The translations under genes and the position numbers were made by a program. DNA of 64,000 nucleotides from Flaccisagitta enflata (taxonomy: Eukaryota; Chaetognatha; Sagittoidea; Aphragmophora): the NCBI GenBank assembly GCA_965153355.1, contig OZ231126.1, forward strand, positions 62,000,001 to 62,064,000. Reading direction: 5' to 3'. Every line of letters begins with the position of its first letter. The first letter of the stretch is position 1. Positions 1-12,025 of this stretch are shown here, one piece after another. A model generated the notes under the pieces. That model ran no database searches. It was not told where the DNA came from and worked only from the letters and a program-made list of their open reading frames with translations.

Positions 1-39
1 TCTTCTTCTTCTTCTTCTTCTTCTTCTTCTTCTTCTTCT
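1..39. repeat. (TTC)n microsatellite at window edge
   Basis: A pure trinucleotide array is cut by the window start. It is followed to about 200 by T-rich sequence with no coding signal. Confidence 0.95.
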
Positions 40-662
40 TTTTTTTGCTTGCACTACAGTTTTTTTTATTTCTTTCTTTTTTGCTCACACTAAAGTTTTT
101 TTTATTTCTTTTTTTGTTTTACCTTTTTGTTCTCTATTTTTTCTTACCACTTTCTTTTTTCCCTCTTTTATTTTCTTTATTCTTTCTCTTTCGTTTCAGG
201 GCCCGGTCGCCTGAGGCGAGGATATCACCCCTTCTTAACATCCCCGAGTGAGAATATGGATACTTACATCAATGGCCTGAGGAAAGGAAAGTTAGAATGC
301 CATTGACAAAATTCCGGAAAACAGTCATAGTCACTGTCAGAGGTGCCGATTCCGTCTAGCTGCCGCGTAGCATGAAGAATCCGGCAAAAGCTGCCGCACT
401 TTGGTTATATTCATAGGCTAAGGACCATATGAAGGCTTTCCCCTCCCAATACTCTCTTCCCCTCATCTGTCTATAGTGAACAAACTGCTCACTTTTAAGG
501 GTTGGCATTTGCAAACCCTTCCACATTTACGTGGCCTGAGTTAAGAATTGGGGCTGCGATGTAAAAGGCTACATTTGCACCTGTTCGGGACTGCTGAAGA
601 CCAGGAGAGTCCTCACTTCTCAAACAAGGTTAGCGATAATCAATATTGGCCCAGGGCCTGAC

Positions 663-1959
663 CTCGGTCGCCAAATATAATGGAGGCCAAGTATCTAAAG
701 GAACCCCAAAAAGTATCCAGAAAGTATCTAGGATTTTTTCACTTGTATCTAGATTAGTATTTAGATAACGCTTTATTAAAGAAATCAATATGAATAATAA
801 TATTTGTTCAAAAAAAACATTTGGGTGATATAAGTAGACAGATTAATGTAGAAGATGCTGCAACTCTTAAGCTCATAACAATGCAAAGAGGATTTGAGAA
901 AAGATTGCCATAGAAAACTTATTGAGTCAAGTTGGCTTGTAACAGCAGGGATTATCTTGCACATCATTGTTTTTTAACCATATGATTATTTTGCTCATAA
1001 CCCTTAATCTCTTCATCTCCCAATGAAAAAGTACAGGAAGTATTTTGGCCCCAGCATTGCCTTTGTTTTATAACAAAAAGTAAGGTAGGCGGTGCCCATA
1101 TGTCAAATCAATCAAATAGCAAAAAAAAAATGGCACACCTAGATGTACAAAGCCAATCCCTACAGGTACCACTTGATTTGGTACAATTAGAACTAAAAAT
1201 AGAACTAGAAAGATAACAAGGAATAGAGATATTTTGTAATGGCAATTTTCATTGACAAGGCCTTATACATTCCCCCTAGTGGCGGACAAGTGGGCTAAGG
1301 CAGAATAGTAACAAGGCCGGTTACACAGCTATCCCAGTCGCGTGTTGGTGGGCAGGAGCAGTGAAAGAAAAGGTCACCGGAGCATTTGGGCAGGAGGGGT
1401 TAGCTCAAAAACACTGAAAAAAATAAAAAGGGGACCAACAATATAGGGTGTAGTCGTATAGCACGCAACTAAAAAACTGCTCACATTTTAAAAAAGTTTC
1501 CAACAAACAAACAGATGGACAGACAGACAGACCAATATAGCAAAATAGCTATGAGAAATCTGGGGCCTCTTTTGGAAAACTATGAAGGCTATGAAGGCTA
1601 TGATGGCTTGAGGAAAACTATGAAGATACTTTTTAAGATACAGTTATTTTTAAAAAATCAAGCAACTGACTCACAAACATATGAACATTTATATCAGGTT
1701 TGCATATGCTTAACCAAGATAAAAAATTCATTTTCTTAGCCCAGATTTAAGTCTATTACCTAAAAAAAGTAGTTGAGCTTGTTTAAAAAAAACATTTCAA
1801 AGCCACTATTTAAAGTATCCAGATTTGAGCTAGAGTATCTAAATTTTTCTCCCAAAAGTATCCAGATTAGTAGCTAGGATCCAGATGCTTTTTCAGGTAT
1901 CTAGGCACCCCTAAAAAATATCCAGATCTGGATCCTAAGCGTCCAGTTTGGCGACCGAG
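663..1959. mobile_element. Non-autonomous DNA transposon with 8-bp TSD (hAT-like)
   Basis: Perfect 13-bp terminal inverted repeats (CTCGGTCGCCAAA) lie at both ends. The 8-bp direct repeat GGCCTGAC flanks them at 655-662 and 1960-1967. Inside each end are degenerate units reading roughly AAGTATCCAG. An 8-bp TSD is typical of hAT and also of P-type elements; no transposase is present, so the superfamily is inference. A family 1 element sits inside at 1311-1476. Confidence 0.8.
1311..1476 (-). mobile_element. Family 1 hairpin-ended element
   Basis: It starts ACAAGGCCGGTTACACAGCT, continues through CAGTCGCGTG and GGTGGGCAGGAGC, and ends in a decayed hairpin (TAGTCGTATAGCACGCAACT) followed by an A run. 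This is the family layout in reverse orientation. It is nested in the 8-bp-TSD element. Confidence 0.7.
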
Positions 1960-2595
1960 GGCCTGACCAGGGTCCTTCGTTTGGTCGTAAGTCTATGTCT
2001 TTAAGCTGCCATCTAGCACCCTCTGCCGGACTTGCGTTGTCGGAGCACTCGGCATGGTCTCCCTCTGAAAACATCTGAAAATATCCGCCGGATAATCTGC
2101 CGAACAATCTCCGAGGGTAAGAATCTTTTTTTTTTCATTATTGATCCCTTCTGACAAAACAAAACCGTGTTAAGAAATAGAATGATTTTTAAATATATTC
2201 GTTCAGACTAGCTTATTTGCAAGGTTGTAACGGTTTCCATAAGTCATCAGAGTAGCGAAGTTTTAACGCTGAGTAAGGTTCTATTCTTGTTTAATATTTG
2301 AAGTTTTTGGCGTGCATGATTAAAAAAACTGCAATATGCAAAAAAGGTTTTTATCCACTGAGACTAGAAATGAAATAGCAGTAATTCGAGGAATGTGAAA
2401 TTACCCGCGCAAGTGTTGCTACGGGATTCTTTCTTGGTTACTTTCTTCCTTCCTTCCTCCCTTTATTCTTTTCTGGCCCTTTTTCCTCCATTTTCTCCCC
2501 CTTGGCTGGCCGAACTGCTGCACTTCGGCGATTACCTGCCGCAACGCTTTGCTACCGTGCTACACAGAATCGGCACCTCTGGTCACTGTACTTAT

Positions 2596-2651
2596 CTAAA
2601 AAGTATGAGTAGTGAGGTCAAAGAATAAAAAATCATAAGAAAGTAGAATGT

Positions 2652-2683
<32 letters not shown>

Positions 2684-2766
2684 GTCCGACCGACCGACCG
2701 ACCGACGGACGGACGGACAAAGTGGGGGGTAGAGCTATAGAGTCGCGTAGCACGCGACTAAAAAGT
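2596..2766 (-). mobile_element. Family 1 element, far end truncated
   Basis: A GACA array grades into CGAC and GGAC arrays (about 2649-2719). These are followed by GACAAAGTGG and the hairpin AGTCGCGTAGCACGCGACT (2741-2759) with an A run. The opposite terminus is missing or too diverged to see. Confidence 0.65.
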
Positions 2767-3204
2767 ATATGACAAAGTCTGTGTGTATGAATGTATGAAT
2801 GTAAAAGTATGACCAGTAAGAATTGTTGATAGGCTTACCTATTTGTGAGGCCTCCGACTTGCGATGATGAGAGAGCGGACGAATCTCCACCCGGAGTCCG
2901 ACCATCCACGTCTCCAACGGTGATCACGATTTGAGGGTTAGTAGTGTTGTTATCAATGGAATGTGAGATGGAGTTACCTGTTGAGGAGCAAAGTAGAAGA
3001 ATTATTGGACATTAAAAATAGTAGTGGATGCCGATGTATCGGATGAATGTAGCATCTAACAGCTAGTTAATATGGTCGGATGTAAGTGTACATTGTAGCA
3101 GTACTACTACGTGAGGCATATTCGTTTTGTCGAAATATTTCGGAACGTAGTGTAACTGACATATCGCTGGAGAAGGAATTAGTTTGCCGGCCCCAGTTAA
3201 AAAA
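2767..3204. other. Non-coding stretch, nothing recognised
   Basis: AT-rich sequence with short ORFs only. I see no splice-bordered exon, inverted repeat or tandem array. Confidence 0.5.
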
Positions 3205-5360
3205 ACAAGCCCAACAGGCCAACAGTCGCGTGCTAAGTTACACAAGACTACATAACTTCATACTACACACAACTACATAACTTCATACCACATACTTAAC
3301 ATACTACATACTTACTACATACTTACATACATACTTACTTACATACTTACTTACATTATTACATACTTACCTAATTACATACTTACATATTTACATACTT
3401 ACATACATACAGTTACATATTTAATTACATACTTACATACTTACATACATACTTACTTACATACATACTTACATACTTACATACTTACTTACATACTTAC
3501 ATACTTACATACTTACTTACTTACATACTTACATACTTACATACATACTTACATACATACGTACATACATACATACTTACATACTTACATACATACTTAC
3601 ATATTTAATTACATACTTACATACATACTACATACTTACATACTTACATACATACTTACTTACATACATACTTACATACTTACATACTTACATACTTACT
3701 TACTTACATACTTACATACTTACATACATACTTACTTACTTACATACATACGTACATACATACATAAATACGTACATACATACATACTTACATACCTACA
3801 TACATACATACATACTTACATATTTACATACATACTTACTTACATACTTACTTACATACTTACTTACATACCTACATACTTACTTACATACTTACATACT
3901 TACCTGCATACTCACATACTTACACACTTACCTACTTACATACTTACATAAATACTCACTTACATACTTACATACTTACATACTTACTTACCTACATACT
4001 CACATACTTACATACTTACGTACTTACATACTTACATACTTACATACTTACTTACATTCTTACATATTTACTTACATACTTACATACCTACATACTTACA
4101 TACTTACTTACATACTTACATACATACTCACATACTTACATACTTACATACTTACTAACTTACATACTTACCTACACACTTACATACTTACCTACATACT
4201 TACATACTTACATACTTACTTACATACTTACATATACTTACATACTTACATACTTACATACTTACATACTTACATACCTACATACTTACTTACATACTTA
4301 CCTACATACTTACATACTTACCTACATACTCACATACTTACATACTTACCTACTTACATACTTACATACATACTTACATACTTACCAACATACTTACATA
4401 CTTACCTACATACTTACATACTTACATACTTACATACTTACATACTTACATACTTACATACTTACATACTTACTTACATACTTACATACTTACCTACATA
4501 CTCACATACTTACATACTTACATGCTTACTTACTTACATACTTACATACTTACATACCTACATACTTACATACTTACTTACATACTTACATACTTACCTA
4601 CATACTCACATACTTACATACTTACTTACATACTTACTTACATACATACTTACTTACATACTTACATACCTACATACTTACATACTTACCTACATACTCA
4701 CATACATACTTACCTACTTACATACTTACATACCTACTTACATACTTACATACATACTTACATACTTACCTACATACTTACATACTTACGTACTTACATA
4801 CATACATACTTACTTACATACTTACATACTTACTTATATACTCTCATACTTACATACTTACATACTTACCTACATACTCTCATACTTACATACTTACATA
4901 CATACTTACTTAAGTATAATACTACAATACTACAACTTCATACTACATAACGTCTGTCCCAAAAAAAGTTACATTCTGAACCAATAACGAGTGTCCAATA
5001 AAAACTTGTCAAAATACCCAAAATACCCGAAAATACCCAATGATACTCAAAAATACCCAAAAATACCCAAAAACACCCAAAAATACCCATACATACTCAA
5101 AAATACTCAAAAATACCCAAAAGTTCCCAAAAATATCTGAAAGTACCCTAAAATACCTTAAGTACCTAAAATAACTTAAGTACCCTAAAGTACCCTGAAG
5201 TACCCTAAAGTACCCAGAAATACCCTAGAGTACCTTAAAATACCTTAAAAAACCTTAAAAAGTCATAATTTTAAAAATGTGACCGACGGACCGACGGACT
5301 GACGGACGGACCGACCGACCGACAGACCAAGGTGTAGAGTCGCGTGCACGCGACTAAAAA
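3205..5360 (-). mobile_element. Giant family 1 element with expanded tetranucleotide core
   Basis: The left end (ACAAGCCCAACAGGCCAACA, then GTCGCGTGCTAAG) matches the family 1 distal terminus. The right end is a CGGA/CCGA array followed by the hairpin AGTCGCGTGCACGCGACT (5338-5355) and an A run. Between them are about 1.7 kb of ACATACTT-like units (3240-4915) and about 270 bp of decamers like AAAATACCCA (4990-5260). Joining the two ends into one element is inference from matching termini in the expected order and orientation. Confidence 0.55.
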
Positions 5361-6570
5361 CCTGATTTCTAAAATCGTTTACGGTGTTCTTTTCATCAGA
5401 ATCTTATTGTGTCCTCAGCATCTCATGAATTCTTGTTACTAGAATAACATAGAGCCACTCACTTAGGTCGCATAAGCATACATGTCTCTTCGCTCGCTGA
5501 GCGAATCAAGTCTGGACCCAGATTGCTTATTAATTAGAACTATCACTATAACTAAGTCTTTTACTAAGTCTTAGACTAGCGACTTTATAAGAGGTTTTGT
5601 CCGTCCGATCGTCCGTCCATTGGTCCATCGATTAGTCCATCACGCTCGTGTTGAAAACGAGAAAAACGAGCATTTATGATGCTGCGGTTGTTATCGTGTG
5701 TGTATATGTGTGTAGGAGGGGCGGGGTTGGAAGGTGGAGTTGGGGTGAGGTTGGGGGTTGGATGCCTCTACCCAACCGTCCACGACCCCGCGTCACTTGT
5801 TATGACTAGCAGAGCTAAAAAAATGACTAAATAAGTTTCAGTCTATAGAATTAGAAAGCCCAACCAACTAAACCGCGTGTACGGAAAAAAATCAATCTAC
5901 CTGCCATTTCTGTTTTGGGCTATAAAGTGTTTACGTTATACATAACAAAAAACAATAAAGTTTTGTTTAGCTGTCACTTATAATTACCGTCAGTAAATTC
6001 ATATTTCATTCGATCTGATGCTGACATTCAATTTTCACTCCACACCAAATTTTGAACAAGATCAAGAGTAACATTTAATTAAATCATTTGGTAGGTCCTT
6101 CTTTTCAGAAGAAGAAGACCGACGTTTTGTACGAATATGTTATTTGTCCATATCAACCTAGTTTTTTACAAGGCTCGAGATCGATCAAGTAATTGCCGGC
6201 AGTGCCAATTACGACTTGATCCACGTACATTAATTATCAAACTTCATTATGAAACAGGTCCAGCGAGAAGACAAGGACCCTAAAGCATACAAACGGAGAT
6301 TTGACTGACCGATTGTACTCGCTCATTACTCTTGCTTTAAACTTTTGCTCTGAATTGTCTCTGACTCTTTTCTGTTTTCCTTAACTCAAATGGTATTGAA
6401 CAAAGTGATTTTCATGGAAATTTCCAATACAAATCTGCCGTCTTTTGTTTTTTTTTCCCGATTATCGCACTTGGACGAAGCTTATATTCGAGCATATTTA
6501 GGCAGTACACTTTTTTTAACAGATTACAGATAAAAAATAATCTTCCCCTTGCCCTATCGCCAGCTCTATC
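5361..6570. other. Non-coding stretch with a decayed family 1 relative at 5570-5815
   Basis: At 5570-5815, GACTTTATAAGAGG and a GTCC-rich run are followed by GTTGGGGTGAGG and GGGGTTGGATGCCTCTA. The same layout recurs at 26109-26300 and, inverted, at 53980-54180. The rest has no coding or repeat signal I can support. Confidence 0.45.
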
Positions 6571-6574
6571 TCCT

Positions 6575-6635
6575 AACCCTAACCCTAAAACCATCCCCTA
6601 ACCCATCCCTTACCCTAACCTCATCCCTGTCCCTA
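6575..6635. repeat. Telomere-like imperfect CCCTAA minisatellite
   Basis: Irregular units around CTAACCCTAACCCTAA, CCATCCCCTAACCC and CCCTAACCTCATCCCTGTCC. It lies upstream of a family 1 hairpin end (6764-6790), so it may be that element's core rather than a true interstitial telomere. Confidence 0.6.
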
Positions 6636-6639
6636 ATTG

Positions 6640-6790
6640 AAAAACCGCCTAAAAAAGACTTGAAAACAAAAGACGTCAAACATTTTTTGGAAAATACCAT
6701 TTTGATGAGTGCACGTTTCAAGGACGGACAGACTGACCGGCGTTCCGACCCAGATATGAATAAAGTCGAGTACACGCGACTTAAAAACCG
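6640..6790 (-). mobile_element. Family 1 hairpin end
   Basis: A GGAC-rich tract is followed by the hairpin AAGTCGAGTACACGCGACTT (6763-6782) and an A run. The distal end is not resolved; it may extend left over the CCCTAA-like array. Confidence 0.5.
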
Positions 6791-7145
6791 GTAATTACAA
6801 AGCATGCTCTCGAAATAACACAGCTCCGCTTAGAATAAGCCATTCGTTGAAAAGCTAAAAGAAAATATTCATGTTATAAAATAAAGAAAGGTGCGCTGTC
6901 ACGTCTGAAAGGCAAACCAGTTTTGTGCAGGCCCAAATAGAGACCAATTTTTGGGGTAGTGTGTCTTCCAAACAATCAGTCAAATGTCGAGGAAGAGAGG
7001 AATAAAATTTTCTTTCAATCATCTCATATAACCCTCGGATTTTTAAGAGACGTTGATCTTAGCTATTTTCTCTGAGAGGAATTCGCGACAAACTATTGCA
7101 GCGGTTGGACTACTCTTGATCCTTGCATCATGTATATCTCGTATC

Positions 7146-7713
7146 CTGAGCCGGACTTACCCTCCGCGGGGCCCTAGGCTTGACTGCTACCGCGGGGCCC
7201 CCAGCCCCCTCCGTGGGCCCTACCAACCCTTTCCTTTGGCTTTTCCACCCCTACAGCCCCCCTTTTCTGCTACCAAAAGCCCATTTGAAAGAACAATGGT
7301 ATCTATTTCTTTTTCTTTATAACATATCACAATAAGATTTTTTTTCTCAAATATTGAATGTATTTGACTCTGAAAAAAAAATAACAGATTGTGGTTTGCA
7401 ACTTCATAATAGGGAATTCTTTGATACAATTCATTGTAAGAAGGGATTGAAAAAAGAAAATTTTTGTAAAGATTTGATGAAAATTCAGTAGTTCCCTTTT
7501 TAGATAAAAATGTAAATGATACCTCAAAAGTCTATCTGTAATAATGAAGCTTTTTTTTTTCTTATTGTCTTCTTGTCATTCTCTCTTGCTTTCTTTGTAT
7601 CTTTTTCTCTTTCTTTTTTCTCTTTCTTTTTTTGTTACTTTCTTTTTTTCTCTCTTTCTTTTTTTTTTCGCTTCTTTTTTCTAATTTGGGGCCTATTGGG
7701 AAGTCCGGCTCAG
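7146..7713. mobile_element. Non-autonomous DNA transposon with 8-bp TSD
   Basis: Terminal inverted repeats CTGAGCCGGACTT lie at both ends. The 8-bp direct repeat CTCGTATC flanks them at 7138-7145 and 7714-7721. The left part is GC-rich with GCGGGGCCC motifs; the right part is T-rich. No transposase ORF. The 8-bp TSD suggests hAT. Confidence 0.8.
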
Positions 7714-8142
7714 CTCGTATCAATGATCATGATAATGATCATTCCTTAGCGTCATTCCAACCCCTCGTAACGCAAGATTTTCAAAGTGAGAAATATTCAA
7801 ATACTAGTACGATTGTAGTGATTACATGATTACATGATTACATGATTGCATGACATATGAAACATGTGTACGCTGCCCCCAGATCTGGCGTCTTTGATTC
7901 AAATCATTTCCACCTGAGTGGCAATTACGATTAATCGGACACTGCACTTGAAAATCATACCCACTGGGCGGAGATTGATCAATATCAGAGTGAAAGGTGG
8001 AATGAATGGGGGCCCCGAGTGAATGCTCGAGTTACACTAAGCAATTTGTCCTATACCGGGATGATTGATATGTATTTGACAGCATCCCATTCCGAATAAG
8101 ATTCCATCTTTTCAACAAGCTATTACAGAACTGATTCAAAGG

Positions 8143-8405
8143 TTTTTAGTCGCGTGCTACGCGACTCCATAAGCCACTTCGGTTGGTCCGTCGGTTGGTC
8201 CGTCCGTCGGTCTGTCGGTCGGTCACAGAGTTGTCTAAAAGGCGTTTCAAACATTTAAGAGGTGTTTTAAATGTTTTAGGGTATCAATAAGAACTTGTTG
8301 GCTAATTGAATGGTCATTTGGAAAATTTTAGTCTGTTTGCCTGTCTGTTTGTCCGACGTTTTGTGAAAATACCGATGCACGCAACTTAGGTCTAATGACC
8401 TTGTT
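8143..8405 (+). mobile_element. Family 1 hairpin-ended element, complete
   Basis: It starts TTTTTAGTCGCGTGCTACGC (hairpin 8148-8166). It continues with CTCCATAAGCCAC and a GGTTGGTCCGTC array, and ends GCACGCAACTTAGG, then GGTCTAATGACC and CTTGTT. The terminal GGTC..GACC is a second small hairpin. The end sequence matches the 27120-27369 copy. Confidence 0.75.
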
Positions 8406-8923
8406 CTCATTGGGAATAGAAATTTAAGAATTCGATTTTACAAAAAGCTGAATATTGAAAGTTCTATTTTTGTGTTTGTACTGACTCCGAACACGTCTGT
8501 CTACCAGAATAAACCAAATAGGATTATACAATTCAATTAGGTGAGCCAGTATCATTTCGTCCATGCATTGTTATTGTCAGAATTTTGATGATTTTGGAAA
8601 TGATCATTCGAGATCTCTGATGGTTGGGATTCCCTTCTACTCCTCGTTAAAATGCTCAGTGAATCTTAGGCTGAATGTAAATCGGTTCTGGTCCAATATT
8701 TTATATCACTAACATACTTCAAGTCCTTATGCTAATCTTGATTATAGTTAAAATTGTCTTCACTCATTTTCTCAGTCATTTACTCAATGATTCATTCATC
8801 CTTAAGGGGTTTTCGCATTGGCAAAATCATCTAGGTATAACATAGGGAATATCTAGATATTATCTTGATAATATGCCCAATACGGAAACTCCTTTAAACA
8901 TGTGACTGTCGTACACATAAGGG

Positions 8924-9050
8924 TTTTTAGGTGCGACAAAGCACCTCTATAACTGGCTCTGTCCGTCGGTTGGTCGGTTGGTTGGTCTGTTGGTAACGCA
9001 TTCGTTCGACGATCCACACGTCGCACCTTATTGGCCTACTTGGCCTTGTT
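8924..9050 (+). mobile_element. Family 1 element, AGGTGC stem variant
   Basis: The hairpin AGGTGCGACAAAGCACCT (8929-8946) is followed by CTCTATAACTGGC, a GTCGGTTGGTC array, CGACGATCCACACG, then TCGCACCTTA and GGCCTACTTGGCC. Stem and distal copy both carry the GCACCT variant. The 53186-53290 copy is a close sibling. The element lies within 4 bp of the stop codon of the membrane-protein exon, so it would be in that gene's 3' UTR. Confidence 0.75.
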
Positions 9051-9053
9051 CAT

Positions 9054-9378
9054 TCAACCTCGGTTTACATGACCATATGCATATATGGTCGCACCTGAAA
9101 CTGATAAGGAAGCGTTACTATCTTTTTGGCCTTGAGCGCCGGCGGCGGCCTGAGACTCTGCGTCCATTCTCCGTTTGACTTTGTTGGCGCTGCTGTAGAG
9201 AATGGAGCTGGAGATGGTGATGAAGAATCCAACGAGGCTGATAAACGTGTATTGGATAATGTTCGCGTCGACTTTGGGAAGTCCCTTGTGGGCACGGAGC
9301 ATCGAGGCGACCGTCGTGACCACGATCCCCGCAACCAAAAGGCAAACCCCCACGATCGTTCCCAAAAATCCAAAACAC
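9054..9378 (-). CDS. Terminal exon of an unrecognised membrane protein (two TM segments)
   Basis: On the minus strand the sequence after a TCTTACCAATCTAATCAG acceptor stays open for about 108 codons to a TGA at 9054. It encodes two hydrophobic segments: FGFLGTIVGVCLLVAGIVV and following, then after a short polar loop (RAHKGLPKVDAN) IIQYTFISLVGFFITISSS. A basic KVKRRMDAE stretch and an alanine/glutamine-rich tail follow. GC content and codon use differ sharply from the AT-rich flanks. The first base completes an AG|G codon left by the 11.6-kb exon, so phases agree. I do not recognise the family. An earlier donor (TCAG|GTGCGA near 9093) cannot be excluded. Confidence 0.6.
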
Positions 9379-9454
9379 CTGATTAGATTGGTAAGATTTC
9401 ATCATTGATTGTTTGGCAGACTGATTGCTTGATAGGCTGACTGAATAATGGGCC

Positions 9455-9460
9455 GATTGG

Positions 9461-9521
<61 letters not shown>
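9455..9521. repeat. (GATT)n microsatellite
   Basis: A near-perfect tetranucleotide array, with degenerate GATT units on both sides (9410-9610). It would lie in an intron of the minus-strand membrane-protein gene. Confidence 0.95.
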
Positions 9522-9784
9522 AGGCTAACTGATTGAAATGCTGATTGATTTATTCATTGATAGGCAGTTTGATTGATTGATTAATGGATTAGTGGATTCA
9601 TTCATTAATTGTTGATTACATAGTAGAGAAACGAGTTCGAGCCTGCGCGATGAATGCACTGACATTTGTTTTTCTTAACTTTTTTACGTGTGATTTTAAT
9701 CACATACTGGCTGCGTTATCATTTGAATATCCCTCTTTAAAGTTTGAGTTAGGCATTTATCGAACAATCTGTCTCTGTGCCTCT

Positions 9785-9785
<1 letters not shown>

Positions 9786-9816
<31 letters not shown>

Positions 9817-9818
9817 TA
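9786..9818. repeat. (CT)n microsatellite
   Basis: Short pure dinucleotide array. Confidence 0.9.
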
Positions 9819-10186
9819 ATTAGGCGGTTCGAAAATTTGATTATCACGGTCTGATGAACAATGTCTTGTACTGATTTTATGTAAACCCAGCTTTACAATG
9901 ATCTGCCAATAAATCTCCTCGGAAGCTTTCGAAGAGGAACTTATACACCCAGCTCGACACCTTACTTATCCAATGGATCCAATGCTGGGAAGTGGATAGA
10001 AATTTTCAACCTATCAACCTATCAACCTATCAACCTATCACCGGGCCTCTGTTGCCACGCCCTTGTGGCCAAGTCCTTAAACACCCAGCCTTTCTCATCA
10101 AGCCCTTCTGAGTTAGGAGAATCTTCCCTAATTTAGGTGAAGGTGAGAAAAGGGCTTGAAATAAGAACAGATGTGTATATTCTTGA

Positions 10187-10310
10187 GTCGCTTTTTTAAT
10201 TCCCCCCCCCCCTGCCTTTGATTTTCTTCCCCGCGACGAGTCGCGTCGCATGTTTATATCCATGATTTTCTTCCCCATATACCAATAAAACTCTGTAGTT
10301 AAGGTTTAAA
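10187..10310. repeat. Dispersed repeat with TTTGATTTTCTTCCCC blocks, copy 1
   Basis: A poly-C run, then CCTTTGATTTTCTTCCCCGC, then GCGACGAGTCGCGTCGC, then a second GATTTTCTTCCCC and TTAAGGTTTAAATAG. The same order recurs at 10888-11025 and 11885-12025; a looser reversed version is at 11095-11200. All are intronic to the membrane-protein gene. Confidence 0.65.
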
Positions 10311-10559
10311 TAGCAGATAATTAGATTTGGGGAAAAAAAAACTGACTGAAAGTTTTGACTTTTTCTTTTGTCCTTTGGGCTTGGTCCATCTTTCCGTTAA
10401 TCAATCATTCCATAACTGAGTCCTCCGTGACTGTTTGTCATTTGTTTATTTTTACTTTTTTGCCAGTAATTCTGTTTGAAAGGGTGGAGGCACGCGACGT
10501 TCTCGTAAACTTGTTTTTTATCACCTGACCCTATCCCAGGCCCTCTTCTAGCTCTTAGT

Positions 10560-10870
10560 CCAATGGTAGCCACCGGGAGTGGGATTGATTCGACTATGTT
10601 ATTTTTTTGTCAACCAAAACCTCCATATTCCGGTAACTTTCTGTAACTTTTTTCTAGGAAACAAAATCAGAGATGCGATTGAACGCTGTTCACCTTATTG
10701 ATTTTCTCCCTGCAGCTTAGTGCAGCAGGCCTTTTAAAGATTGTCTTTTCATATGCAAATTAGTCTATGGGACTAATTTGCATAAGCATATGCATCTTAG
10801 TGGCTTTTAGATTTCACAACATCTTAGGCGATGGTAGAAAATACTGTTTGGAAGCAACAGTCTCAGTTTC
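10560..10870. repeat. Dispersed repeat containing a paired octamer palindrome, copy 1
   Basis: It is shared in reverse complement with about 36640-36950. At its centre ATGCAAATTAGTC, a 5-base loop and GACTAATTTGCAT form a near-perfect hairpin. ATGCAAAT is the POU octamer. Nearby 11300-11410 also pairs with 36410-36560, so both blocks probably belong to one dispersed repeat. Confidence 0.65.
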
Positions 10871-10887
10871 AGACCAAATTTCGCCAG

Positions 10888-11025
10888 GGGTGTATATAGT
10901 TGCACGACCTTTGATTTCTTTCCCCCCCCCCCTGGTCCTTTGATTTTCTTCCCATGGAGTCAAAGTACAGTTGATTTTCTTCCCCATATACCCCCTATAT
11001 AGTAATATTTTGGTTTAAATAGTAT
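10888..11025. repeat. Dispersed repeat with TTTGATTTTCTTCCCC blocks, copy 2
   Basis: It opens GGGGTGTATATAGTTG, has a poly-C run and two TTGATTTTCTTCCC blocks, and ends in TTTGGTTTAAATAG. It matches 10187-10310 and 11885-12025. Confidence 0.6.
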
Positions 11026-11599
11026 AAAATAGTGTTGTAGTAACTAAATATAACATTTTAGTACTGTCAAAAGTGTAAAATCTTTTATATTTTTCATCTT
11101 TTCAATTTTCCACCCTTTGATTTCCTTCCCCATTTCCAAATCCTCTGATTTTATTCCCCCCCTGCCGGGGGGGGGGAATATGCAAGAATATACAGGCCTG
11201 AATTTCGCATTTCTATGGGGAGATAATGAAGATTTTACTGAAAACAAAAATAAATTGGCCAATAAACATCAAATTAAGTGCAATTGACCATGTTTGCTAG
11301 CATCGGTTTCAGAAAAAATCGCTTGATAATATCTTGATAGATACATATGAGCACATCGCAACAAAAAAATGGGCAAAAATACATTTTTGATGTTTGACTA
11401 CTCCTGGCTACCATTGCCAATGGATCCATCTTCATCTATCAATAACGCCCTTAGGTAATAACTATGTTGTCAAATAAGAACATTTTTTTCCCATATGTAC
11501 AAAAATGATTTGCCTAATGACATTAGTAATGTCAACATCTAATGTCATGAAGCAAAATGGGAAACAAAACAATTAACGAGGAACATCAATTGAAGTTAC

Positions 11600-11807
11600 C
11601 TAGCAGGTCCTGGATCACGCAGATGCGTCCTGAGTGTGACGTTTGGATGGTGATGAGCGCCAGTTTGGTGACCCGGCGTTGATCCCGGCGGCGCCGACGA
11701 AGCGCGTCTCGGAGAAGCGCCGTCGATGACCAAAGAAGCGGTGCCGCCGCCGAGGGCGCTGCTGCTGCTTCCGCCGCCGCCGCCGCCGTCGTTTGTCGAA
11801 GCCGTTG
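11600..11807 (-). CDS. Internal exon of the membrane protein, Ser/Gly/Pro-rich linker
   Basis: A GC-rich island on the minus strand ends at a good donor (CTAG|GTAACT, exon end 11600). In the frame that joins the 9378 exon in phase it encodes a low-complexity segment: ATASTND, a six-glycine run, SSSSALGGG, then PRRASSAPPGSTPGHQTG. Two acceptors are possible. GGTAG at 11808 fits the phase-1 donor of the 12.7-kb exon. CACAG at 11845 has the better pyrimidine tract but gives a different frame with an early stop if joined directly to that exon. All three frames are open for long stretches, so the frame choice rests on phase matching. Confidence 0.5.
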
Positions 11808-11884
11808 CTACCGGCACCAAACTTGGTCGATGTGGTCGACCGCGCTGTGAGTTGGAATGTGTAGAATTGGAGTTTCAATGATTA

Positions 11885-12025
11885 TTAATCAGGGGTGTAT
11901 ATAATTGAGTCGCTTTTGATTCCCCCCCCCCTGCCTTTGACTTTCTTCTTCGCAATGCGTCGCATCGCGTTTTAAAATCGATGATTTTCTTCCCCACAAA
12001 GCCATTAAACAGTCTAGTTAAAGTT
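11885..12025. repeat. Dispersed repeat with TTTGATTTTCTTCCCC blocks, copy 3
   Basis: GGGGTGTATATAATTGAGTC, a poly-C run, CTTTGACTTTCTTC, GCGTCGCATCGCG, then GATGATTTTCTTCCCC. Same architecture as the copies at 10187 and 10888. Confidence 0.6.

Larger units (their letters stand above)
320..2600. mobile_element. Outer palindromic repeat split by nested elements
   Basis: The left arm near 333-405 (AGAGGTGCCGATTC and following) recurs in reverse complement near 2510-2590. Between the arms lies the 663-1959 element with its own TSD, so this outer repeat is older. The outer termini are not resolved. No ORF resembles a transposase. Confidence 0.5.

Noticed and set aside
4522-4950. 142-codon ORF of LTYLHTYI repeats
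   Set aside because: It is a translation of the ACATACTT microsatellite, open only because the unit lacks stops.
9628-9650. GAGTTCGAGCC resembling a tRNA B box
   Set aside because: No matching T stem, acceptor stem or A box on either strand.
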